Shown piece after piece: positions 8,106 through 17,266 of a DNA stretch of 64,000 bases. The stretch is from positions 372,001 through 436,000 of the forward strand of contig CAVZKG010000002.1 of the NCBI GenBank assembly GCA_963775805.1, given 5' to 3'. Position numbers and translations under genes: made by a program. The DNA is from JAFAMB01 sp963775805. Lineage in GTDB: Bacteria > Verrucomicrobiota > Verrucomicrobiia > Chthoniobacterales > JAFAMB01. The notes under the pieces are model-generated. The model searched no databases. It was not told the DNA's origin and worked only from the letters and a program-made list of their open reading frames with translations. The first letter of the stretch is position 1. Every line of letters starts with the position of its first letter.

Positions 8106-10208
8106 TCAGAAGGGTACCACCGCCCAGACTTCGACTGCTCGATTCTGATCCGGCCGGCTACTGTCGAGGAGTGCGGTCCCTCCCATCCCTATCGTCTGCA
8201 TCGCGTTCAGGAGCATTCCTTGTTCTTTCAGGACTTTACTAACATTGTCTGCGCGCTCCTGCGAAATGCGCAGATTAAGATCTGCGCGCCCACCCACATC
8301 CGAATATCCCGCAATCACCAGAACGACTGTCGGATCGCTGAGCTTCGCCTGCATCTCCGGGGTATTCAGCGCTTTCACCAAATCATCTGCGGCGGATCTG
8401 CGAAGAGAAATTTGCCCCCTCTCGAACGGAATGATCACAAGGCGTTCCATCGAGCGAGCTTTCTGCATCTTCTCGATTAAGTTTGCTTTCTTCTCGGCTG
8501 TTACGCCGGGGAGCGCGTCGATCCGCTTGATAACCTCTTCTCTGGTCGCATCGATGTTCGGTTGGATTGTCGGCGTCGGAGAAGGGGATGCAGACGCTTT
8601 TTCGGTCGATGTGGTAGTCGCCGGCTGCGAAGGCGTCAGGCTTGGCATTGGCGTCGGTTTTGGGAGCGGTGTAGGGGAAGGCCGTTCTGTAGAGCTCTCT
8701 TTTTCGGCGGACCCTGAAGGAGATGCCGAGGATGAAATGGCCGGAACTTTTGAGGGAACTAAGCGAAGATTATGATAGTATTCCTGGCCCGCTTTAATAG
8801 TGGCTGTTAGCAATTGCGGTTCATAACCATCCAGTTCGATTCTCAGCTGCCGGTCACCAGGCGCGACATTTTCGATAACCAACGGAGTCTTGCCTCGAGA
8901 GACGCCGTCGAGGAATACGGTTGCTGTGCTCGGGGTTGAATCCAGGGTAATTCTCCCTCTTTTAGGTTCGGCACTCTTGTGAAACGCAAAAAAGGTGACC
9001 GCAGATGCGAGCACGAGCAAAAAGAGGAAGCCCACGATGATCAGCCATGACGTTCGTTTGCGAGCGGGTCGATTGACCGGCGGCGGTTTTACATTAGAAC
9101 GATCTGCGGTTTTGCGAGTCGGTTTCGCTGCAATGTGCGGCGCAGCCGCCGCGATTTGCAGCCGCCGCTTTACCTCGCTTGCGCTTTGCGGACGTTGCAT
9201 CGGGTCCTGCGCCAAACAGGCCGCAACTGTTTCCTCCCATATTTTCGGAATAGCTTCCCCTCTTAATCCGAGTTGTGCTCGCCGTTCGGCCATCGAGGGA
9301 GGCACGTAGTCGCCTGCCTGGGCCCCAATGTTCCCGGCATGCAATGGGGGTGCGCCGGTCAGCAATTCATAGAAGGTCGCTCCCAGCGCGTACAGATCAT
9401 CGGTGATCGCCGCCTCTGTCCCGGCTACGCGCTGCGGGCTGTCATACGGGAATGAGTCGCTCCTGCCGTGGATGGGGTCCAGCCGTCGCATCGCATCGGT
9501 GATTCGACTCGCTGTTCCGAAGTCTTTGATTTTCAGGTTGCCCGCGAAATCGACGATCAGATTCGACGGTCTGATTTCCCCATGAACAATCCCGTGCTCT
9601 TTGTGAGCGTATTCCAAGGCTTCGCATAATGCGTTTACCCAGTGCTCAAGATCCCGAACTTCGAATATCTGATTCGGTTTTGTCAGGCGCAGATGCGATA
9701 AACTCTGGCCATCCTTGTATTCCATTTGGATGGCGGTTCTCCCTCTGTTTTCTACCAGGTCGTAGATGGAAAGAATGTTGGGATGTCTTAGTGCGATCGC
9801 TCGGCGAATTTCGTTCTTCAACCAATCGAAAGCAGGCTTGTGGCTGGAGATGAGATCGGGTAAAAACTTAAGCGTTACTTCGGCTGCTTTGCGTTGAACG
9901 TTATAGTCGTGCGCAAGCCAAGTCGCTCCGGTGCTCCCGCTGTCTAACTCGCGCTGGAGCTCGAAAGAGCCGAACAATCTTTCCGGCCTTAACTCGTTAA
10001 TTGGATCGACCGGAGGCTTAGGAACTTCTTCGGGCTGATTCTCGCCTGGCATGCTGGCTGAGTGCGTATCTGGCGTCTCGTTCAATGCTCGGTCCGTTGC
10101 CGGTGTCCCCAGTACAATTGGTTGTTTAACTGAACTCTTGGCGGATCCAGCTGAGACAGTCTGCCGCGCCGCACTTCTCGACGCAACAATGTTGCATGCA
10201 GCGTTCAT
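8106..10208 (-). CDS. Kinase-like protein with PEGA and OmpA C-terminal domains
   Basis: A 700-residue single-pass membrane protein. Domains: Ser/Thr-kinase-like domain at about 78-350, basic linker, transmembrane helix at about 387-409, PEGA domain at about 417-486, Pro/Ser/Thr-rich linker to about 555, OmpA/MotB-type peptidoglycan-binding domain at about 580-700. The ATP-anchoring Lys (VTLK, K114) and DFG (D229) are present. The catalytic loop reads HGEIRPSN (209-216) where active kinases have HRDxKxxN, so the catalytic Asp and the following Lys are both replaced. It may be a weak kinase or a pseudokinase that reports on cell-wall contact. The stop codon merges with a heptamer tract. Confidence 0.87.
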   Translation of the reverse strand: MNAACNIVASRSAARQTVSAGSAKSSVKQPIVLGTPATDRALNETPDTHSASMPGENQPEEVPKPPVDPINELRPERLFGSFELQRELDSGSTGATWLAHDYNVQRKAAEVTLKFLPDLISSHKPAFDWLKNEIRRAIALRHPNILSIYDLVENRGRTAIQMEYKDGQSLSHLRLTKPNQIFEVRDLEHWVNALCEALEYAHKEHGIVHGEIRPSNLIVDFAGNLKIKDFGTASRITDAMRRLDPIHGRSDSFPYDSPQRVAGTEAAITDDLYALGATFYELLTGAPPLHAGNIGAQAGDYVPPSMAERRAQLGLRGEAIPKIWEETVAACLAQDPMQRPQSASEVKRRLQIAAAAPHIAAKPTRKTADRSNVKPPPVNRPARKRTSWLIIVGFLFLLVLASAVTFFAFHKSAEPKRGRITLDSTPSTATVFLDGVSRGKTPLVIENVAPGDRQLRIELDGYEPQLLTATIKAGQEYYHNLRLVPSKVPAISSSASPSGSAEKESSTERPSPTPLPKPTPMPSLTPSQPATTTSTEKASASPSPTPTIQPNIDATREEVIKRIDALPGVTAEKKANLIEKMQKARSMERLVIIPFERGQISLRRSAADDLVKALNTPEMQAKLSDPTVVLVIAGYSDVGGRADLNLRISQERADNVSKVLKEQGMLLNAMQTIGMGGTALLDSSRPDQNRAVEVWAVVPF

Positions 10209-10844
10209 GCCCGATTCAAGGCCGGCTCGCTGCGCAGTGCGACGCCGGATGAGCGCAGTTCACCGGCGGTTTTCCAATTGATCCTGAGCATTCGATTCTG
10301 TTTTCCACTTTAGAGAACGGAGGTTAGTTGCGCAGGCTTGTACAGAGCATCACTCATGCCACAGAATTTTACCGGGTCAGCGCCTGATTCTATGCGGGTC
10401 GGACGGTCAGACCGGAGAATCGGACGACCTTTGTGGCCTTGTTCGTCCCGCAAACTGAACGTTGGGGTCCCGATTGCGGGACAACGGTTAATTGTTCTGA
10501 AACAATGATATTCATGGGTTCTCCAGGCGACCCACTCGATCGTCGGGTGATATCCGAAAGATTCATCGAATCTGCCGGTCAATTTCATCATCGTACCCTT
10601 CGTGATCGACCGCCGCCATTACTCGATGGGATAAGATCCGCACGATTCTGTGTTCTCTAGAAACGTTGCTCGGTAGTTAAAAGTTGGACAAGCGAGGACG
10701 CCTATCCTACGCCGAGCGCCTCGCAACCCGGAACTTTAAACCTCGAACTCCTCCGAACTCCTCAATGGACTCGAGCTTACTTTCCTGGCATCAATATCCC
10801 CGGTCTTTCGATCTTGCCGCACCTGCCCTGTTCGTTTCTGAACG
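10209..10844. other. 636-base region without a supported gene
   Basis: Short open frames on both strands show no recognisable domain, no good start context and no typical codon pattern. The right part (10727-10764) has a GGAACTTTAAACCTCGAACTC-like 7-bp-period tract related to those at 3667-3692 and 52738-52780. The region must contain the divergent promoters of the kinase-like gene and the FRG gene, but none is clear. Confidence 0.55.
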
Positions 10845-11657
10845 ATGATACCGCACGTAATCAGAGTTAAATCGTGGTCGGAACTCTACGATGCCTTGTA
10901 CCACGATTCCTGGGCCGAAGACCTGCATCGTTATCGTTCGTCCTATGTCTACCGTGGTTTGGCTGATCAATCCTACGATCTAAGCACGACCTTGAACCGG
11001 CTCGGCGAATCGCATCTCGAGCGGCACCTGCTTCGAAATTTTATCAAATATTCGCAGAGATCCGATTCCCCGCGTAACCTCTGGTTCTGGCTTGCGTTGG
11101 GTCAACACCACGGTCTGCCGACTAGACTGCTTGATTGGACCTATTCGCCGCTTGTGGCCCTCCATTTCGCGACCTCGGATTTCACGAAATATGATCGGGA
11201 CGGCATGATTTGGGCCGTCGATTATGTCAACTCCGTGAGTTATCTGCCGAAGAAATTGGCCTCCGCGATTAACGAGGAAGGGGCTCACGTATTTACGGCT
11301 GAGCTATTGGACCAGGCCGTGGAATCGCTTCGGGATCTCGAAAGTCTGCAGAAAGAACCTTTCGTGGTTTTTTTTGAACCCAGATCATTGGACGAACGCA
11401 TCGTCAACCAGCACGCACTTTTCTCCATGATGTCTCGTCCCGAAGTGATTCTGAGCCGCTGGCTTCAGCGTCCGGAAGTCAAAGTGAACCAGTTCCAAAT
11501 CATCATCCCTGCGGCTCTCAAATGGGAAGTCCGCGACAAGCTCGATCAGGCAAACATTAACGAGCGGATGCTTTTCCCAGGGTTGGACGGTCTCGCAACC
11601 TGGCTGACGAGACACTACAAAGATATCCGGCCAAAGCGGCAGACGGAAACCAAGTGA
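10845..11657 (+). CDS. FRG domain-containing protein
   Basis: Soluble protein of 270 residues with the FRG domain. An N-terminal YRGLADQSYDLSTTLNR gives the FRG-like motif, and GQHHGLPTRLLDWTYSPLVA with HFATSDF gives the conserved core at about residues 83-110. The family is uncharacterised biochemically; it recurs in accessory and defence-associated loci, and its core has been suggested to be enzymatic. The gene is monocistronic. Its TGA stop (11655-11657) overlaps the discriminator base of the convergent tRNA-Cys gene. Confidence 0.85.
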   Translation: MIPHVIRVKSWSELYDALYHDSWAEDLHRYRSSYVYRGLADQSYDLSTTLNRLGESHLERHLLRNFIKYSQRSDSPRNLWFWLALGQHHGLPTRLLDWTYSPLVALHFATSDFTKYDRDGMIWAVDYVNSVSYLPKKLASAINEEGAHVFTAELLDQAVESLRDLESLQKEPFVVFFEPRSLDERIVNQHALFSMMSRPEVILSRWLQRPEVKVNQFQIIIPAALKWEVRDKLDQANINERMLFPGLDGLATWLTRHYKDIRPKRQTETK

Positions 11658-11728
11658 GGCGGAGGCGGGAATCGAACCCGCGTATTCAGACTTTGCAGGC
11701 CCGTGCCTTACCACTTGGCGACTCCGCC
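11657..11728 (-). tRNA. tRNA-Cys (GCA)
   Basis: Reading the minus strand gives a complete cloverleaf. The acceptor stem is GGCGGAG/CTCCGCC, the D-arm is short with a 3-bp stem, and the anticodon loop CTGCAAA has GCA at 11696-11694. The T-arm is GCGGG-TTCGATT-CCCGC. The next base is U73, the expected Cys discriminator. CCA is not encoded. The discriminator position is shared with the last base of the convergent FRG gene's stop codon. Confidence 0.96.
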
Positions 11729-11865
11729 GCTCTTTTTGCACCAACGTTGAAGATCTCCCGACATCTCCATGCGCGCTGGTCCTTTGATTTCGTTCGAGAC
11801 GCTGTATCTCTACTAAATTGATAAGGTATTTCAAGGGAATTTTTGCGTTCAGCACCGCTGTTGTC

Positions 11866-12897
11866 TCAAATCGCAGGCCCAGTCGAACCGCGTTCGATGA
11901 ACTCGGGAACAAGAGCTTCGACAGCCGATGGCGTTTCACCCGCCAGGCGGGCTAGCAGGTAGCCCGCTGCGAGCCGCCCAATCTCAGCATTTGGGACGCG
12001 AACAGTCGTCAGCGGCGGATCGGTCTGTGCTGCCATCGCCACATCATCGAACCCGGAGATCGAAAGTTCGCCTGGCACGGCCAGTCCCATCGCCCGCGCT
12101 TCCAGCAACGCGCCGATGGCGAGATAATCGTTGCCGCAAATCACCGCCGTCGGTCGAGGTGACGTCGAAACGATCGCTCGAAGGCTCTCCCGACCAAAAG
12201 CAATGCTCCAGCGCCCTTCACGCACATGCTGAGGACGCAGAGCAAGCCCCTCTTCCGCGAGTGCCGCCTGGACGCCCGAAACACGTGCGGCGACGCGGTC
12301 ATTGTTAACCTGCGGTTGGATGATGAGACCAAAGACGCGATGACCAAGCCGAAACAGGTGCTGGGTAAGCCCGTAAAACGCATCTCGATTGCTGAAGCCG
12401 ATGCAGGCATGGGGACTATCGGGCCGAAAGGAATAGGTGACGACATAAGGGATGCGCCGCGCGGCAATCGCTTCGAATAACTCCGGTCTTTGTGCCTCGC
12501 CGCCGATCGCCAGAGCTTCCACCCCGCGCGCCAACATGGCGCGCACATGCGCCAGGGCCTGCATCGGTTCGTAGTTCGAACTGCCCAGAAACAGCGTAAT
12601 GTCCTCCAGGGCGAAAGCGGCTTGCATCGCGTTGACTTGCGCCGCGAAAATCTCGTCGTCCAAGGTTGGAATCACCGCGCCCGCGATATAAGTGCGGTTG
12701 GAAGCCAGCGCTCTCCCCGCGGCGTGCGGCATCCAACCGAGTGCTGCGGCCGCAGCGAGCACCCGTTCGCGAATGTCGGGTGCAACCTTCTGTGGTGCGT
12801 TAAAAGTTCGTGAAACCGTCGCGGTCGATACCCCTGCGGCTGCTGCGACATCAATTGCGCGTATTGCACGCTTCATCTTGTCATTACTCTGATCCAA
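11866..12897 (-). CDS. LacI family transcriptional regulator of the aldolase/MFS module
   Basis: Repressor of 343 residues with the LacI helix-turn-helix (AIDVAAAAGVSTATVSRTFN) and a sugar-binding sensor domain ending in the ICGNDYLAIGAL and SISGFDDVAMA motifs. It is divergent from the HpcH aldolase gene across 164 bases that contain a LacI-type palindrome at 13000-13013, so it very probably controls the aldolase/transporter pair. The inducer is unknown; the neighbours suggest a sugar acid or a breakdown product of one. Confidence 0.92.
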   Translation of the reverse strand: MDQSNDKMKRAIRAIDVAAAAGVSTATVSRTFNAPQKVAPDIRERVLAAAAALGWMPHAAGRALASNRTYIAGAVIPTLDDEIFAAQVNAMQAAFALEDITLFLGSSNYEPMQALAHVRAMLARGVEALAIGGEAQRPELFEAIAARRIPYVVTYSFRPDSPHACIGFSNRDAFYGLTQHLFRLGHRVFGLIIQPQVNNDRVAARVSGVQAALAEEGLALRPQHVREGRWSIAFGRESLRAIVSTSPRPTAVICGNDYLAIGALLEARAMGLAVPGELSISGFDDVAMAAQTDPPLTTVRVPNAEIGRLAAGYLLARLAGETPSAVEALVPEFIERGSTGPAI

Positions 12898-12974
12898 TCG
12901 AGATAAATCCCTTCTGTAAGACAGGCAGAAATGTATGCGAATAACTTAATTTGTCCATTGCCAATGTAAACGGC

Positions 12975-13013
12975 TTGACGCAAAGGAATATATGAAGATT
13001 GTATGCGCTTACA
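12975..13013 (+). promoter_or_regulatory. Candidate promoter element and LacI-type operator for the aldolase operon
   Basis: A TTGACG hexamer at 12975-12980 resembles a -35 box. Downstream at 13000-13013 is TGTATGCGCTTACA, a near-perfect palindrome (12 of 14 symmetric positions). It is very close to the TGTAAGCGCTTACA type bound by LacI/CcpA-family proteins, and it sits where the -10 region or transcription start should be. Repression by the divergent LacI protein through this site is the simplest reading; the -10 itself is weak. Confidence 0.6.
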
Positions 13014-13061
13014 TAATCGTAAACTTTATACCTTGGCGCCCTTGGCTCAAAGGATTTTCTC

Positions 13062-13859
13062 ATGTATCGCCCTAATCAACTTAAAGCCCGGCTCGCGGCC
13101 GGTGAAAGCGTCTACGGTGCTTGGGTCGGAACCGGTTCCCCCGCCGTTGCCGAAATTCTTGCTCATGTCGGATTCGACTTCCTGGTCATCGACCAGGAGC
13201 ATGGTATGGGTGAGCTTTCCGATGCCGCCGCCGCCCTCCGGGCAGCCCACTCCACCCCTTGCATCGTGCGCGCACCCTGGAACGATCCGATTTGGCTTAA
13301 ACGCATTCTAGACGCTGGAGCCGACTCCATCATGATTCCTTCGGTGGAGACCGCGGCAGCGGCCGAAGCCGCAGTCCGTTTTTGCCGGTATCCGCCTCAA
13401 GGCATGCGCGGGTACGCAGCCGGTGTCGTTCGCGCCTCCACCTACGGCCTCGAGCCTGGGTACCTTCAAAAGGCAAACGAGAACATGTTAGTCGTGGTGC
13501 AAATCGAATCGGCTGCAGCGGTTGAGCAGGCAGCTCAAATATGCGCCGTGGAAGGTGTCGACGTGGTGTTCATCGGTGTGAACGATCTGGCGGGCTCAAT
13601 CGGGCGGCTGGAGCAGCTCGATCACCCGGATGTGCGCAATCTGGTAAAACGGGTGGAGGACATCGTCCTCGCCTCCGGGAAGCCGCTGGGGACCGTGCCC
13701 AGTGCGGGCGCATCCTGGCAGGAGTTGTTCGACCGCGGTTATCGCATGGTCGTGGGACCGCACGACGTTGCCCTTCTCCGCGACGGCGCCAAGGAGGCTG
13801 TAAAGGAATATGCCGGATTTTGCGCGGCGCGTGGCCAAGGGCCCCGAAGCCGGCAGTGA
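13062..13859 (+). CDS. HpcH/HpaI family aldolase
   Basis: Class II pyruvate-dependent aldolase of 265 residues, related to 4-hydroxy-2-oxoheptanedioate and 2-dehydro-3-deoxyglucarate aldolases. These cleave 2-oxo-4-hydroxy acids to pyruvate (or a related oxoacid) plus an aldehyde. Family motifs include DFLVIDQEHG at about 39-48, IVRAPWNDP, the metal-binding ESAAAVEQA region and VDVVFIGVNDLAGS. The start is supported by an AGGA at 13051-13054. The MFS transporter starts 21 bases downstream, so transport and cleavage of a sugar-acid-like substrate are probably coupled. Confidence 0.9.
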   Translation: MYRPNQLKARLAAGESVYGAWVGTGSPAVAEILAHVGFDFLVIDQEHGMGELSDAAAALRAAHSTPCIVRAPWNDPIWLKRILDAGADSIMIPSVETAAAAEAAVRFCRYPPQGMRGYAAGVVRASTYGLEPGYLQKANENMLVVVQIESAAAVEQAAQICAVEGVDVVFIGVNDLAGSIGRLEQLDHPDVRNLVKRVEDIVLASGKPLGTVPSAGASWQELFDRGYRMVVGPHDVALLRDGAKEAVKEYAGFCAARGQGPRSRQ

Positions 13860-13880
13860 AGGAACTGGAATCCGCAACCG

Positions 13881-15191
13881 ATGGGCAGTGGCAAAATGAA
13901 CGACGGCAAACAGCAGGTACCGCGGCGCATCCGGCGAATGCAGATAACTTCGCTGGTGATGCTGGTGATCTGCGGCACGGTTAATTACCTCGATCGCGGG
14001 GCGCTATCGGTAGCGAATCCGGCCATCCGCGGCGACTTGGGCGTTTCGATCGGGCAGATGGGATTCCTTCTCTCTGCGTTCGCATGGAGTTACGCGCTTG
14101 CCCAACTCCCGGTCGGCGGCTTGGTGGACCGGGCGGGGCCGCGTGTTCTGCTCGGGGTCGGAATGACGTTTTGGTCACTGGCACAGGCTGCAGGTGGCCT
14201 CGTTACCAGTTTTGCCCAGTTCATTTGGGCCCGAATCTTTCTTGGGATTGGCGAGGCACCTCAGTACCCCACGTCGGCGCGTGTGGTCAGCAACTGGTAC
14301 GCCGTACGGGACAGAGGCTTACCGACAGGCGTATTTAACGCCGCATCGCCCCTCGGTGCGGCTCTTGCCCCGCCACTGCTCACAGTCTTGATGATAACCT
14401 TTAACTGGCGCTGGATGTTCATCGCCATGGGCGTGATAGGACTGATCGCGGCGGCGATTTGGACTTTGCTCTACCGCGATCCGGATGATCTTCAGCTCTC
14501 GACCGAAGAACGGGCCTATCTGGCCGGCGGCGCGCCCAAGGTGACTCCTTCCAAGACAACCTTCGCCGAATGGCGCAGCCTGTTCGCGTTTCGCACGACC
14601 TGGGGAATGATCCTCGGGTTCTTCGGCTCAGTCTACCTGAACTGGGTGTTCCTCACCTGGCTGCCGGGATATCTCGAGATCGAGCGTCACATGAGCACAT
14701 TCGGAACCGGGTTCGCCTCCGCAATACCTTTCTTTTGCGGCTTCCTTGGCTGTCTTGTTGCGGGCTGGTTTTCCGACTTGTTGACGAAACGCAGCGCATC
14801 GCCCATTCGAAGTCGTAAAACGCCGGTTGTTGTCGCGATGGTCGGCATGGCGATCTTCACCGTCCCGGCAGCGCTGGTGGCGAGCAATGCCGTAGCGCTG
14901 GCGTGTATTTCGGTTGTTGTGTTTCTCGCCAATGCGGCTAGCGCTTGCTCTTGGGCCCTTGCCACGGCTGCCGCTCCACCTAACCGTGTCGCTTCACTCG
15001 GCGCAGTCCAGAATTTCGGCGGCTTTCTCGGCGGGGCTTTGGCGCCAATCTTAACAGGTGCGATCGCTCAAACCACGCACTCATTCGTTCCGGCGCTCCT
15101 GACCGGTGCGGCCATCGCGTTTGTCTCCGCCATGATCTACCTGTTCGTCGTGCGTGATCCAATTCCATCAGACGCCGGCAGTCGCGCGTAG
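13881..15191 (+). CDS. MFS transporter, anion:cation symporter family (sugar-acid type)
   Basis: Twelve-helix permease of 436 residues. TM1 holds NYLDRGALSVANPAIRGDLG and is followed by motif A-like GLVDRAGPRVLL. The IFLGIGEAPQYPTSARVVSNW segment is typical of the ACS group that takes up glucarate, galactarate and hexuronates. An alternative start at 13896 (MNDGKQ) is equally plausible. It forms an operon with the aldolase under the divergent LacI gene. The 320-bp repeat array begins directly after its TAG stop. Confidence 0.9.
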   Translation: MGSGKMNDGKQQVPRRIRRMQITSLVMLVICGTVNYLDRGALSVANPAIRGDLGVSIGQMGFLLSAFAWSYALAQLPVGGLVDRAGPRVLLGVGMTFWSLAQAAGGLVTSFAQFIWARIFLGIGEAPQYPTSARVVSNWYAVRDRGLPTGVFNAASPLGAALAPPLLTVLMITFNWRWMFIAMGVIGLIAAAIWTLLYRDPDDLQLSTEERAYLAGGAPKVTPSKTTFAEWRSLFAFRTTWGMILGFFGSVYLNWVFLTWLPGYLEIERHMSTFGTGFASAIPFFCGFLGCLVAGWFSDLLTKRSASPIRSRKTPVVVAMVGMAIFTVPAALVASNAVALACISVVVFLANAASACSWALATAAAPPNRVASLGAVQNFGGFLGGALAPILTGAIAQTTHSFVPALLTGAAIAFVSAMIYLFVVRDPIPSDAGSRA

Positions 15192-16750
15192 CCATTTTTC
15201 GGGCCACGCTTTCAGCGCTCTGTCACTAATCTAACGTTACCTGGGCCTCCGCTTCGCGTCAGCCCAGGCTGCAATCTTCACGCGCCGACGGCGCTCTCGG
15301 ACCACGTCCTTAATGGACTTTCTGACATAGTGTCGTGGTATAAGGCCCGAAGGGCTGACTGGAATTAAGCCTGGGGTGCAGCGAAGCGAAGCCCCAGGAA
15401 CCCAAAAAAAGTGAGCGTCAGCGCCGTAGGCGCGTCGGAAATGCCTCCGCGAAAAGGAGTTCAATCCCAACATGCTGTTCCTCGACATCGTCCTCGCAAC
15501 GGCGCAAAAGCCCATTTTTCGGGCCGCGCTTTCAGCGCTCTGTCACCAATCTAACGTTACCTGGGCCTCCGCTTCGCGTCAGCCCAGGCTGCAATCTTCA
15601 CGCGCCGACGGCGCTCTCGGACCACGTCCTTAATGGACTTTCTGACATAGTGTCGTGGTATAAGGCCCGAAGGGCTGACTGGAATTAAGCCTGGGGTGCA
15701 GCGAAGCGAAGCCCCAGGAACCCAAAAAAAGTGAGCGTCAGCGCTGTAGGCGCGTCGGAAATGCCTCCGCGAAAAGGAGTTCAATCCCAACATGCTGTTC
15801 CTCGACATCGCCCTCGCAACGGCGCAAAAGCCCATTTTTCGGGCCGCGCTTTCAGCGCTCTGTCACCAATCTAACGTTACCTGGGCCTCCGCTTCGCGTC
15901 AGCCCAGGCTGCAATCTTCACGCGCCGACGGCGCTCTCGGACAACGTACTTGATGGACTTTCTGACATAGTGTCGTGGTATAAGGCCCGAAGGGCTGACT
16001 GGAATTAAGCCTGGGGTGCAGCGAAGCGAAGCCCCAGGAACCCAAAAAAAGTGAGCGTCAGCGCTGTAGGCGCGTCGGAAATGCCTCCGCGAAAAGGAGT
16101 TCAATCCCAACATGCTGTTCCTCGACATCGCCCTCGCAACGGCGCAAAAGCCCATTTTTCGGGCCGCGCTTTCAGCGCTCTGTCACCAATCTAACGTTAT
16201 CTGGGCCTCCGCTGCGCGTCAGCCCAGGCTGCAATCTTCACGCGCCGACGGCGCTCTCGGACAACGTACTTGATGGACTTTCCAATGTCGTAATCGCTCC
16301 ATAAAGGCCCGAAGGGCTGACTGGAATTAAGCCTGGGGTGCAGCGAAGCGGAGCCCCAGGAACCCAAACAAAGTGAGCGTCAGCGCTGTAGGCGCGTCGG
16401 AAATGCCTCCGCGAAAAGGAGTTCAATCCCAACATGCTGTTCCTCGACATCGTCCTCGCAACGGCGCAAAAGCCCATTTTTCGGGCCGCGCTTTCAGCGC
16501 TCTGTCACTAATCTAACGTTACCTGGACCTCCGCTTCGCGTCAGCCCAGGCTGCAATCTTCACGCGCCGACGGCGCTCTCGGACCGCGTCCTTAATGGAT
16601 TTTCTGACATCGTGTTGTGGTATAAGGCCCGAAGGGCTGATTGGAATTAAGCCTGGGGTGCAGCGAAGCGTAGCCCCAGGAACCCAAAAAAAGTGAGCGT
16701 CAGCGCTGTAGGCGCGTCGGAAATGCCTCCGCGTGTAGAAGCCCAATCCC
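15192..16750. repeat. Tandem array of five 320-bp palindrome-rich repeats
   Basis: Five units start near 15191, 15511, 15831, 16151 and 16471; the first three are nearly identical and the last is shorter and more diverged. Each unit holds two opposed modules: CCTGGGCCTCCGCTTCGCG.. and AAGCCTGGGGTGCAGCGAAG with CCCCAGG, plus GCGCCGACGGCGC and GCGTCAGCGC-type stems. The same modules occur singly at 5.3, 19.7, 41.7, 42.1 and 61.6 kb. The roughly 90-codon minus-strand frames in each unit come from the repeat and are not treated as genes. Confidence 0.9.
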
Positions 16751-16849
16751 GAACATTCAGTTCGTAGAAAGCGACCTCACGCCGGCGAAAGAATATTCGG
16801 AATCCGTCCTGGCCGAGCCCTTTTACATTCGCAACTTCTCCAGAGCCGT

Positions 16850-17266
16850 TTAAGGCTCTGACACCTTGGCAGCCTCTAATTTCGCTTTCTCCCGGGCGCA
16901 TTCGAGTTCTCCTGCTTCCTGGATGACCGGTCGCACTTCAACCGTCTGGCCGTAATCCAGACCGGGACATTCCTTCGCCATCTCAACGGCTTCGTCGAGG
17001 CTTTGCGCAAGAATAAGGAAAAACCCGGCAATCGCTTCTTTGGACTCCGCAAAAGGACCATCCATCACGGATCTTTTCCCCGTAACGATTTTGCCGAGAT
17101 GCTTAAGTGGAAGCCCAGATTTGATTTTTCCCTGGGAATTCAGTTTTTCGAACCAGGAGGTGAAACGCGCGATGCTGTTGTGGATCTCCTCCGAGGAAAG
17201 TGACTGATGCCAATCCGTTCCGCGGAAAAGCAATAAGTATTCTGACGTTGTCGCTTCTGTTTTCAT
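16850..17266 (-). CDS. YCII-related (DGPF domain) protein
   Basis: Small alpha/beta protein of 138 residues with the DGPF signature (SVMDGPFAESKEAIAGFFLI) and the N-terminal YLLLFRG strand of the YCII fold. The ATG at 17266 (MKTEATTSEYLL) is preferred over an upstream extension to 17335 that lacks family similarity. DGPF proteins usually accompany ECF42-type sigma factors; none is adjacent here, but one is encoded at 50.3 kb. A 7-bp stem hairpin (16841-16860) spans the stop codon. Confidence 0.85.
   Translation of the reverse strand: MKTEATTSEYLLLFRGTDWHQSLSSEEIHNSIARFTSWFEKLNSQGKIKSGLPLKHLGKIVTGKRSVMDGPFAESKEAIAGFFLILAQSLDEAVEMAKECPGLDYGQTVEVRPVIQEAGELECAREKAKLEAAKVSEP

Noticed and set aside
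10310..10660. Small overlapping genes on both strands between the kinase-like and FRG genes
   Set aside because: No recognisable domain, no ribosome binding site and mutual overlap on opposite strands.
15237..16746. Five similar proteins of about 75-92 residues on the minus strand
   Set aside because: They are translations of the 320-bp non-coding palindromic repeat; the same peptide pattern (WVPGA.LRCTPGL) appears wherever the module occurs.
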